Below the pieces are notes generated by a model that saw only the letters and a list, made by a program, of their open reading frames with translations, searched no databases and had not been told where the DNA came from. The position numbers and the translations under genes are program-made. Source: Bacteroidota bacterium (GTDB taxonomy: Bacteria; Bacteroidota; Bacteroidia; Bacteroidales; JADFUO01). From it: 6,352 bases of DNA. The stretch lies in the NCBI GenBank assembly GCA_030614305.1, contig JAUWKH010000105.1, positions 1 through 6,352 on the forward strand. Direction: 5' to 3'. Below are positions 1 to 5,522 of the stretch, one piece after another (position 1 is the first letter of the stretch; every line of letters starts with the position of its first letter).

Positions 1-288
1 AATATTATTAAAGGCATAATAATTTACATTGATTCTTTTGAAAATGTAATCACTAATATAACCGAACAGTTATTTAAGAAAATTGGTAAAGGCAGAAAAT
101 TCTCAGTTTTGTTCCGTGGCGAAAGCATAAATAAAATCCATAAATCATATAATGATGTTCCAGTAGGTGAGATCGTAGCTATTTTTGGTTCAAATGGTCA
201 TTTGGAAATTGCTATCAACCAAGGCAATGCAAGCGGCTTGTTAGGATTAGGAATTAATGATACTGTAATGATTGAATTTGAAGGATGA
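1..288 (+). CDS. SAM hydroxide adenosyltransferase (SAM hydrolase), C-terminal part
   Basis: This is the 3' end of a gene that begins before the window; frame 1 is open for 95 codons to TGA at 286-288. The product belongs to the DUF62 / SAM-dependent chlorinase-fluorinase-like family, whose common members hydrolyse S-adenosylmethionine to adenosine and methionine in the cytoplasm. The visible part is the C-terminal beta-barrel domain. It shows the family's signature stretches: YIDSFENVITNI near the start (usually IDxFGNxxTNI), then AIFGSNGHLEIAINQGNAS and a closing LGLGINDTVMIEF. The SNG...E.A.N.GNA segment helps bind the adenine/SAM ligand in known members. The N-terminal domain with the catalytic residues lies outside, so activity cannot be judged. 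Family proteins are about 260-290 residues, so roughly a third is present. The next gene on this strand is 4.3 kb away, beyond an apparently accessory block. Family assignment is quite sure; exact substrate is inferred. Confidence 0.88.
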   Translation, partial: NIIKGIIIYIDSFENVITNITEQLFKKIGKGRKFSVLFRGESINKIHKSYNDVPVGEIVAIFGSNGHLEIAINQGNASGLLGLGINDTVMIEFEG

Positions 289-310
289 GGTTTAGTCGTT
301 TTTAATTCGT

Positions 311-356
311 GCATCCATACGGACAAGTTTCGTGGCATTATAAAACTACTTGCAAG
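311..356 (+). repeat. Degenerate copy of the pre-gldF repeat sequence
   Basis: The words GCATCCATACGGAC, TTCGTGGC, TAAAAC and TTGCAA occur in this order. They match GTATCCGTATGGAC, TTCGTGTC, TAAAC and TTGCAA at 5341-5375, with small gaps between the words. The three mismatches in the first word are all transitions. A further shared word, TACTAATG, lies at 381-388 here and 5300-5307 there, but in a different relative position. The two sites lie at the two edges of the accessory block. Shared origin is an inference from hand alignment; both copies are short and AT-rich. Confidence 0.4.
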
Positions 357-385
357 GGCTGTATGTTTATGTCAATTTTATACTA

Positions 386-431
386 ATGCGAAACAGATTT
401 GCAAAATTATTAAATATCTGTTGCAACGCAT
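386..431. repeat. Imperfect inverted repeat
   Basis: ATGCGAAACAGAT (386-398) faces ATCTGTTGCAACGCAT (416-431). The outer five bases (ATGCG/CGCAT) and inner six (ACAGAT/ATCTGT) pair, with unequal unpaired bases between them (two on one side, five on the other) and a 17-base AT-rich loop. There is no T-run directly after either arm that would make it a standard intrinsic terminator. It lies downstream of both convergent genes, so a role at transcript ends is possible but not shown. Confidence 0.35.
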
Positions 432-520
432 AACTGCTTCTAAACAGGTATTGCTTCGCATATCTATTAAGAATTAGTATATATGGAAGATAGCATTCAG
501 GGATAACTATCAATAAAAAA

Positions 521-1747
521 TTATGCGCGTATGCTTGCATTTTCCAGCATCCACTTCCAAACCGGTTTAACAATTATGTTTTTATTGCCCTTCACAATTT
601 GATCATCCTGGTTCATGGTTAATATTAATCCCGAATTTATATTCAGTTCATCCATAGCTTTTACAATGCCGGTTACTTCGCGTTGCAAATTATCGTGGTT
701 TAATTCATAACAAACCTGTATAAGGTTTTCAATTTTTTGATTTTTTGAAACCACAAAATCACACTCTCCTTTATTTCTGAAGTAAAAAATGTCTTTAGCC
801 CTGCGTTTAAGTTCAACAAAAACCATGTTCTCCAATAAACGCCCTTTATCTTTAGAAAAAGAAAGAGATAAATTGCTAATCAGGCCGGAATCTATCCCAT
901 ATATTTTTTTTAGGTTTTTGGCCTGTTTTTTTAAAGAATAACTGAAGCGAGGAACAGTAAAAAACAAATAAGCATCCTCAAAAAAGGATATATATGAAAG
1001 AACCGTATTTACCGAACCCAATTCAAAAGTTTTTGCCAAATTATTAAAAGAAAACTCTTTGCCTATATTAGTTGCCAAATAAACCCCAAGCTCTCTTACA
1101 ACTTTTGCATTTCTCAAACCATGCCTGACAATGATATCACGATAAATTAAATCATTAAATAACTGAATCAATACATTTCTGTTATTTGAATTCAAGTACT
1201 CAGGAAATCCGCCTGATTCCAAAAATTCTTCAAATGAATTGATACCCTGGTCTTTATTTTTGTGTGTTAAATATTCGCTATAAGAAAATGGAAAAAGTTC
1301 ATACGTAATTTGCCGTCCTGTCAAACTTGTCCCCAGTTCTTTGCTCAACAATGAAGCATTAGAACCGGATAAAACTACCCTGATTTTTTTATCGTGAAGT
1401 ATACGGATAAAGCGTTCCCATCCTTCAATGTTTTGTATTTCATCAAAAAAATAAACTTCCAAATCATTATCCGCTTGAAAAATTCGTTCAAGTTTAAAAA
1501 AATCATTAACTTCAAACTGGGATAATCTGGGATCTTCAAAACTTAAAAAATTAAAATAATTCACTTTATTCAGTAATTGCATTAACAAAGTACTTTTCCC
1601 GCATCGCCTGATACCTGTGATAATTTTAACATGGTAATCGGTTAAATCCACCTCATTGAGTAAAGTCCTCGGAGTTCCGGTGGAAAGTTTTTCAAAATAT
1701 TCTTTCTGATATTGAAAAACTTCCTTTATCTGTTGTTCTAAAAGCAT
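521..1747 (-). CDS. AAA-family ATP-binding protein with DUF4143 domain
   Basis: This encodes a 408-residue protein of the AAA_14/DUF4143 type, a widespread accessory ATPase of unproven cellular role. The N-terminal ATPase domain has a Walker A GIRRCGKST (45-53), a Walker B VYFFDEIQ (98-105, D102 E103), a sensor-like VVLSGSNA (124-131) and the TGR motif (143-145) typical of the family. A winged-helix-like segment follows (about 220-263). The C-terminal DUF4143 part (about 300-395) has E306 in RLLENMVFVEL, then GECDFVV (327-333) and IQVCYEL (343-349), the layout of a PD-(D/E)XK nuclease fold. In the last motif the usual E-x-K reads Q-x-C, so nuclease activity is doubtful. Reading could begin at TTG 1753, but ATG at 1747 is preferred because it matches the usual family start. 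No Shine-Dalgarno is visible. It has its own probable promoter and lies 199 bases downstream of the helicase on the same strand. Length is normal and the frame is intact. Confidence 0.9.
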   Translation of the reverse strand: MLLEQQIKEVFQYQKEYFEKLSTGTPRTLLNEVDLTDYHVKIITGIRRCGKSTLLMQLLNKVNYFNFLSFEDPRLSQFEVNDFFKLERIFQADNDLEVYFFDEIQNIEGWERFIRILHDKKIRVVLSGSNASLLSKELGTSLTGRQITYELFPFSYSEYLTHKNKDQGINSFEEFLESGGFPEYLNSNNRNVLIQLFNDLIYRDIIVRHGLRNAKVVRELGVYLATNIGKEFSFNNLAKTFELGSVNTVLSYISFFEDAYLFFTVPRFSYSLKKQAKNLKKIYGIDSGLISNLSLSFSKDKGRLLENMVFVELKRRAKDIFYFRNKGECDFVVSKNQKIENLIQVCYELNHDNLQREVTGIVKAMDELNINSGLILTMNQDDQIVKGNKNIIVKPVWKWMLENASIRA

Positions 1748-1763
1748 AATCAATTATTTTAAG

Positions 1764-1795
1764 CAAAAATAATTAATTTTCATTACTATTGCAAA
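1764..1795 (-). promoter_or_regulatory. Probable Bacteroidota-type promoter of the ATPase gene
   Basis: On the minus strand TATTTTTG (1771 down to 1764) fits the Bacteroidota -7 consensus TAnnTTTG exactly. TTTG (1795 down to 1792) lies 20 bases upstream of it, as expected for the -33 element. Transcription would then start around 1757-1759, leaving a leader of only about ten bases before ATG 1747. This agrees with the absent ribosome binding site. The region is AT-rich, so a chance match is possible, although having both boxes at the right spacing helps. Confidence 0.42.
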
Positions 1796-1819
1796 TTAAT
1801 TTTCATTACTATTGCAAAT
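1771..1819. repeat. 23-bp perfect tandem duplication
   Basis: The 23-bp unit at 1771-1793 is repeated without a mismatch at 1794-1816, and the match runs three bases into a third copy (to 1819). Each unit starts AATTAATTTTC and ends CTATTGCA. It sits 24 bp upstream of the ATPase ATG and carries that gene's likely -33 box at the junction of the copies. A perfect match suggests a recent duplication, perhaps by replication slippage. Confidence 0.85.
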
Positions 1820-1892
1820 AAGATATTTATTTTTTTGAAGAAAAGAATAATCACTTACAACGAAAAGGATATATTGACACGAAATTCAATTC

Positions 1893-1908
1893 CCGCATAG
1901 CGGTTTTT
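1893..1908 (+). other. Short GC hairpin followed by T-run
   Basis: CCGC-ATA-GCGG forms a 4-bp stem with a 3-base loop, followed by TTTTT and then ATTTTC. It looks like a tiny intrinsic terminator for plus-strand transcription, but both flanking genes are on the minus strand. Read in that direction the stem has no T-run after it. It lies between the helicase stop and the ATPase promoter. Function is uncertain and the stem is short. Confidence 0.25.
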
Positions 1909-1946
1909 ATTTTCAAATTTGGACATTCTCAAATTATAAAATTAAT

Positions 1947-4424
1947 TTATTCCTTTATCTCACCCTTAAACCTCAAATGCTCTAAAACCAAACGCAACTC
2001 ACCAAATGTAACATCATCGCCAAGAGATGTTTTTGCTTCGCCTAAAGTGGTAGTTTTTTCTTTTTGGAAATAATTTGAAATTAGTTTTACTTTTTCAGCA
2101 CTTACAAATTTATCAACAGATATATCTCCCGTGCCTACAAAATATGCCAGATGCCCTTCAATGGTAGATGTAACAAATTGCCTTTCTTTCACAATATCTT
2201 CTAAGGTTTTTCCGGCTTTCCACAGTTCAAAGCTAATTTGCTTACTACTTTTCTCAGGGACTTTAATAGTAATTTCGGGTTCTTCATAAGTATCGGATTC
2301 TATATTGTTTTCTTTGCGATATGAAATTATCATTTCAAGCAGATCTATACCGAACATTTCCAATTTCTTTTTCCCAAGTCCTTTAATTGATTTTAGCGCC
2401 TGATTGGTAACAGGTAGTTTTGCACTCAACTCTCTCATGGTTTTTAGCTGTAAAACCATGTAAACATCCCAATCAAGTTCATCGGCTTTGGCATCACGCC
2501 AGGCTTTAAGACGCTTGTAAAAATCAGGGTGGGTAATGTCGGTGCCGACCGTTTCAGATGATTTTTTCCGGACAGGTTTGAAGGCATGATCATCAATGGA
2601 AGCTTTGGCTCTTGCCTCCATATAATCTTTTACAGCAAAACCTTTTTGGCAAGCCTGTAAACAAGATGATTTGAATAATGCCTCCCCTAACAATTTATTA
2701 ACCACATCTTTCAATGATTTACGTGCTGCTTTATTGTCTGTTTCTATCGTAATATTTTCAATTTTATCTGTAACCAATTTTTCAATTTTATCTGAAAAAT
2801 AAACTCCGGCTTTCTGTATTCTATCCTGTAAAGCAGCATCTTTTTCCATATCAATCTCTTTTGAAAGCGAATTCAGAAGCTGGTTACGAAATTTCCCTGA
2901 TACATCTATTATCTCTTCTTTTACCTTTTTGTTCATTTCTATAAAAATAACCCTCAGGTTTCCCTGTAAACTACCGGAATATTCATTTAATAATTTAATG
3001 GAATAAAAGATAAATTTCTGCAAAGTGTTAAAATCAAAAAGGTTGGTTAGCAATTGTTGTTGATATGCTTTTTTTGATGATTCAAGTTGTGTCCTGTCAG
3101 GTTGATTTTCTTCATAATTCTTTGTAAAACTTTCAACCGTTCTGTCGTGTTTTACGCTATGTGCTCCAATGGGGGTACTTAATATGAGACCTTCCAGTGA
3201 TTTGCAGCGGCTAAGTGCTACATAAACCTGTCCGTGTGCAAAGGCAGCCTGTGCATCAATAATGGCTTTCTCAAAAGTCAATCCCTGGCTTTTATGTATG
3301 GTAATTGCCCAGGCCAGCTTCAGCGGATATTGTGTAAAAGTACCTTCAACGCTTTCTTTTATTTCCTTAGTTTCTTCATCAATTATATACTTCATTTTTT
3401 CCCATTCTACAGGCATAACATTTATGAGTTCTTCATCACCGACACAATTTACCGTTACAATATCATCATCAATTTTGGTGATTGTTCCTATCTTACCGTT
3501 ATAAAATTCCTTAGCCGGATTAGGATCATTTTTTACAAACATTACCTGTGCCCCTGCTTTTAGGTTTAGTTCAAAATCGGTGGGATATGTGTATTCAGGG
3601 AAATTACCGGAAACTTCTGCTTCGAAAGTATGGGTTTTCCCAGATAACCGGCTCAGCTTAGAATCATTAATTTGTTTTGCTTTAAAATTGTGGGTAGTAA
3701 GGATGATGTAACCTGCATTATCAGGGTTAAAATCAGGTTTATACCTTGCATTGAGTTTATCAATAACTTCCTTATCTATTTTGTTGTCACGAATTTTATT
3801 AAGCAATTTAATAAAATGTTCATCTTTCTGCCGATAGACATGTAGCAGTTCGATGCTCACGTATTGGGTTTGCTGTAATGCCTTGCTACTAAAGAAAAAA
3901 GGCGTATCATAATATTTCCGGAGGGGGTTCCACTCATCATCTTTCACTACCGGAGCAAGTTGTTGCAGGTCGCCAATCATCAGCAGTTGAACGCCACCAA
4001 AGGGAAGATTTCTGTTTCTGAACCTGCGTAAGGTATTGTCTATACCGTCCAGCAAATCGGCTCTAACCATACTGATCTCATCAATTATCAGTAAATCCAT
4101 ACTTCTGATAATATTTATTTTCTCTTTGCTGAAGCGTTTAACTTTATTTTGCCTTTCCTGATTCTTAAATTCAGATGTTTTATAATCAGGCAGTTGGGGG
4201 CCGAAAGAAAGCTGAAAAAAGGAATGAATCGTAACACCCGCAGCATTGATAGCTGCTACACCCGTTGGTGCTACAACAACCATACGTTTGGGTGAATGTT
4301 TTTTAAGGTTATGCAAAAAGGTGGTTTTTCCGGTACCTGCTTTACCGGTCAGGAAAATATTTTTTCCGGTAAACTGCACAAAATCGTAAGCGAGTTGTAG
4401 TTGAGAATTATTTTGAATATTCAT
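1947..4424 (-). CDS. Pif1-like SF1 helicase with HRDC and C-terminal HTH_40 domains
   Basis: This encodes an 825-residue helicase of the Pif1/RecD-like superfamily 1B, a cytoplasmic 5'-3' ATP-driven DNA unwinding enzyme. Motifs appear in order: Walker A GKAGTGKTT (27-35), Ia APTGVAAIN (52-60), Walker B LLIIDEISM (111-119), III MIGDLQQLAPV (149-159), LHVYRQ (194-199), V TIHKSQGLTF (375-384) and VI YVALSRCKSLEGL (401-413). A long, charged, mostly helical linker (about 430-630) leads to an HRDC-like domain (about 633-705, with IKGLGKKKLEMFG) and a C-terminal HTH_40-like domain (about 725-815, with ELWKAGKTLEDIV). The last two are tails that help nucleic-acid binding in RecQ-type enzymes. All catalytic motifs look intact. 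This layout is common in Bacteroidota chromosomes, where the protein is annotated only as a helicase. It is divergent from the HEPN/MNT pair across a 167-bp very AT-rich spacer. The start is ATG 4424; no Shine-Dalgarno is seen. A role in genome upkeep is as likely as one in defence. Confidence 0.93.
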   Translation of the reverse strand: MNIQNNSQLQLAYDFVQFTGKNIFLTGKAGTGKTTFLHNLKKHSPKRMVVVAPTGVAAINAAGVTIHSFFQLSFGPQLPDYKTSEFKNQERQNKVKRFSKEKINIIRSMDLLIIDEISMVRADLLDGIDNTLRRFRNRNLPFGGVQLLMIGDLQQLAPVVKDDEWNPLRKYYDTPFFFSSKALQQTQYVSIELLHVYRQKDEHFIKLLNKIRDNKIDKEVIDKLNARYKPDFNPDNAGYIILTTHNFKAKQINDSKLSRLSGKTHTFEAEVSGNFPEYTYPTDFELNLKAGAQVMFVKNDPNPAKEFYNGKIGTITKIDDDIVTVNCVGDEELINVMPVEWEKMKYIIDEETKEIKESVEGTFTQYPLKLAWAITIHKSQGLTFEKAIIDAQAAFAHGQVYVALSRCKSLEGLILSTPIGAHSVKHDRTVESFTKNYEENQPDRTQLESSKKAYQQQLLTNLFDFNTLQKFIFYSIKLLNEYSGSLQGNLRVIFIEMNKKVKEEIIDVSGKFRNQLLNSLSKEIDMEKDAALQDRIQKAGVYFSDKIEKLVTDKIENITIETDNKAARKSLKDVVNKLLGEALFKSSCLQACQKGFAVKDYMEARAKASIDDHAFKPVRKKSSETVGTDITHPDFYKRLKAWRDAKADELDWDVYMVLQLKTMRELSAKLPVTNQALKSIKGLGKKKLEMFGIDLLEMIISYRKENNIESDTYEEPEITIKVPEKSSKQISFELWKAGKTLEDIVKERQFVTSTIEGHLAYFVGTGDISVDKFVSAEKVKLISNYFQKEKTTTLGEAKTSLGDDVTFGELRLVLEHLRFKGEIKE

Positions 4425-4591
4425 AGTGATGAAAAAAGATTGACGAAATTACGAAAAATATTATTAGTAGGTACTTTAAATAAATTAAAAAATAAAAAGA
4501 TTTGTTTAAAAAAATTAAATACTTCTTTTTTTAATTATTTTAATTTTCAATTTATGTTTTCGTATATTTGTAAAAAAAATTAGGTTTGATT
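4425..4591. promoter_or_regulatory. Divergent AT-rich promoter region, helicase / HEPN-MNT
   Basis: This very AT-rich spacer must hold the start signals for both divergent units. On the plus strand TATATTTG (4563-4570) matches the -7 consensus TAnnTTTG exactly, with no clear -33 box, and lies 21 bases before the HEPN ATG. On the minus strand TAATTTCG (4451 down to 4444) is a one-mismatch -7 candidate about 20 bases before the helicase ATG. A 9-bp A/T-only inverted repeat, TTAAAAAAA (4506-4514) with TTTTTTTAA (4526-4534), lies between them. In such sequence it may be chance. Confidence 0.4.
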
Positions 4592-4969
4592 ATGGATATA
4601 AACAAACAAATAGAATACTGGAGAAGCGGAGCAGTAAATGATATTGATACAGCCGAACTATTAATTAAAAACAATAAACTTTTACATGGCTTGTTCTTTT
4701 GTCATTTAGTATTAGAAAAAATTCTCAAAGCACATGTAGTGAATAATACTAAACAAGTTCCTCCAAAATCACACGACTTGCTTTATTTAATAAAAAAGGC
4801 TGATATTAACTTAGATAGTGTGGATTCGGAATTTCTTGGATTAATGATGAAATATCAATTAGAAGGAAGATATCCTGAATATTATCCGATGCCTCCTTCT
4901 ATTAAAAAATCTAATGAATATTTATCAAAAACTAAAGATATATTTAAATGTCTCAAAGAGAAATTATAA
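4592..4969 (+). CDS. HEPN domain protein, partner of nucleotidyltransferase
   Basis: This encodes a 125-residue, probably all-helical protein of the HEPN family (PF05168-like). Visible family marks are W10 with D17 and A21 in the first helix, FFCHLVLEKILKAHVV (35-50, E42 K43, K46), the conserved SHDL (60-63) and RYPEYYP (93-99) near the end. HEPN proteins paired with minimal nucleotidyltransferases act as toxins or as helper subunits. The RNase motif R-X4-6-H of active HEPN toxins, including the RX4HXY of HepT, is not seen here, so this may be a non-nuclease HEPN. The tyrosine cluster 94/97/98 is a possible target for modification, but that is a guess. An upstream TTG (4586) is in frame, but ATG 4592 is preferred: it has TAGG as a weak ribosome binding site eight bases before it. 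The 3' end overlaps the next gene by 22 bases, so the two are surely co-transcribed. Confidence 0.87.
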   Translation: MDINKQIEYWRSGAVNDIDTAELLIKNNKLLHGLFFCHLVLEKILKAHVVNNTKQVPPKSHDLLYLIKKADINLDSVDSEFLGLMMKYQLEGRYPEYYPMPPSIKKSNEYLSKTKDIFKCLKEKL

Positions 4970-5268
4970 AAACATTACAGCAATATATACAAGATTTAGC
5001 CAACAGTGGTATTCCTATTGAAAAAGCTTTTCTTTACGGTAGTTATGCAAGGAATGAAGCAACTGACGAGAGTGATATTGATGTTATGTTAGTTTCCAGT
5101 CTTTTTGATAAAAACTTTGATAATATTGCTGGTAAAATTTGGACACTTTCAAAAGAATATCATATATTAATTGAACCATACATGGTTGGCACAAAAAGAT
5201 TCCTTACCGATGATTATTCTCCTTTATTAGAAATTGTCAGGCAGGAAGGCATTGAAATAACAGTATAA
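4948..5268 (+). CDS. Minimal nucleotidyltransferase (MNT) of HEPN/MNT pair
   Basis: This encodes a 106-residue protein with the polymerase-beta-like nucleotidyltransferase core. GSYARNEATDESDID (31-45) is the G-S-X10-D-X-D motif: G31 and S32 bind the nucleotide and D43 and D45 bind metal. The usual third carboxylate on the following strand appears as E76 in ILIEPYMV rather than Asp. Relatives such as MntA transfer AMP to a tyrosine of their HEPN partner and so silence it; antitoxin action here is inferred from that. ATG 4948 lies inside the HEPN gene in another frame (22-base overlap), which points to translational coupling. The length is normal for this small family. The stop at 5266-5268 is followed 18 bases later by the long inverted repeat. 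There is no sign of disruption, and the GS and DXD residues suggest it is active. Confidence 0.9.
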   Translation: MSQREIIKTLQQYIQDLANSGIPIEKAFLYGSYARNEATDESDIDVMLVSSLFDKNFDNIAGKIWTLSKEYHILIEPYMVGTKRFLTDDYSPLLEIVRQEGIEITV

Positions 5269-5286
5269 AATTTCCATTATACTAAA

Positions 5287-5348
5287 ACGCATACATACGT
5301 ACTAATGAAACGAAGTAAACGACACGAAGTTAGTACGTATGTATCCGT
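5287..5348. repeat. Long inverted repeat 1 (arms A and A')
   Basis: ATACATACGTACTAA (5291-5305) is the exact reverse complement of TTAGTACGTATGTAT (5330-5344). Beyond one C/C mismatch the pairing goes on for three more pairs (5287-5289 with 5346-5348), giving 18 of 19 pairs around a 24-base loop. Its position 18 bases after the MNT stop would let it shield or end the HEPN/MNT transcript, although no T-run follows. The loop holds the left arm of a second inverted repeat. A 15-bp perfect match of mixed sequence is very unlikely by chance. Confidence 0.85.
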
Positions 5349-5364
5349 ATGGACTTCGTGTCGT
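5319..5364. repeat. Inverted repeat 2 (arms B and B'), interleaved with repeat 1
   Basis: ACGACACGAAGT (5319-5330) is the exact reverse complement of ACTTCGTGTCGT (5353-5364), with 22 bases between. Arm B lies in the loop of repeat 1 and meets its right arm at base 5330. Arm B' lies beyond repeat 1. The order A-B-A'-B' permits either two competing hairpins or an H-type pseudoknot. The word ACGAAGT also occurs at 5310-5316 as a second possible partner for arm B'. The words around B' recur near 311-356. Confidence 0.8.
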
Positions 5365-5490
5365 AAACTTTGCAAACACCCAAATAATTAGAGTATTGAT
5401 ATTACGAAAGTTATGTGTTTTATATTTTACATTTTCATTCAGTACCAGTTTAAAATAAACCTTCCTCTCTTTCGTTTCCATAAAAATACT

Positions 5491-5498
5491 TAATTTAG
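5491..5498 (+). promoter_or_regulatory. Possible gldF promoter, -7 element
   Basis: TAATTTAG differs from the Bacteroidota -7 consensus TAnnTTTG at one base and lies 24 bases before the gldF ATG, a usual distance. No good -33 TTTG is found at 19-21 bases upstream (TTTCG at 5470-5474 is the nearest). No strong ribosome binding site follows. The support is weak. Confidence 0.27.
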
Positions 5499-5522
5499 CA
5501 CACTTATTTTTTAGAGCTGAAT

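Larger units (their letters stand above)
289..520. other. Convergent intergenic spacer with degenerate repeat-like sequence
   Basis: This is a 232-base non-coding stretch between the ends of the SAM hydrolase (+) and the ATPase (-). No convincing gene, RNA or terminator with a T-run in the right place is seen. It holds sequence resembling the repeat region before gldF (311-356), an imperfect inverted repeat (386-431) and a weak direct repeat in which TTGCAACGCATAACT (421-435) resembles TTGCTTCGCATATCT (451-465). A short GATAG/CTATC hairpin at 489-511 abuts an A-run just before the ATPase stop. It is too weak to call a terminator. Confidence 0.5.
5269..5522. other. Repeat-bearing spacer between MNT gene and gldF
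   Basis: This is 254 bases without a gene. The first third (5287-5375) is taken up by the interleaved inverted repeats and the repeat words shared with 311-356. The remainder is AT-rich; it includes a small palindrome GTTTA-AAA-TAAAC (5448-5460) and ends in the probable gldF promoter. No tRNA or riboswitch-like fold was recognised. Confidence 0.5.

Noticed and set aside
367..573. 68-codon open frame on the minus strand across the ATPase stop
   Set aside because: It overlaps the end of the ATPase gene in another frame, has no recognisable domain, and the rest is repeat-like spacer.
1771..1819. Tandem repeat as a CRISPR or iteron array
   Set aside because: There are only two copies with no spacers, and no cas or replication gene is nearby.
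1893..1908. Intrinsic terminator of the helicase gene
   Set aside because: The T-run is on the wrong side for minus-strand transcription and the stem is only four pairs.
3234..3563. Two plus-strand open frames inside the helicase gene
   Set aside because: They are antisense to conserved helicase motifs V and VI, and the translations show no family features.
4401..4583. 60-codon plus-strand frame over the helicase start and the AT-rich spacer
   Set aside because: It is Lys/Asn/Phe-rich from base composition alone, overlaps the helicase start, and covers the promoter region.
4592..4969. Classic HepT toxin
   Set aside because: The RX4HXY motif is absent; the sequence fits the other HEPN family with EKxxKA and SHDL.
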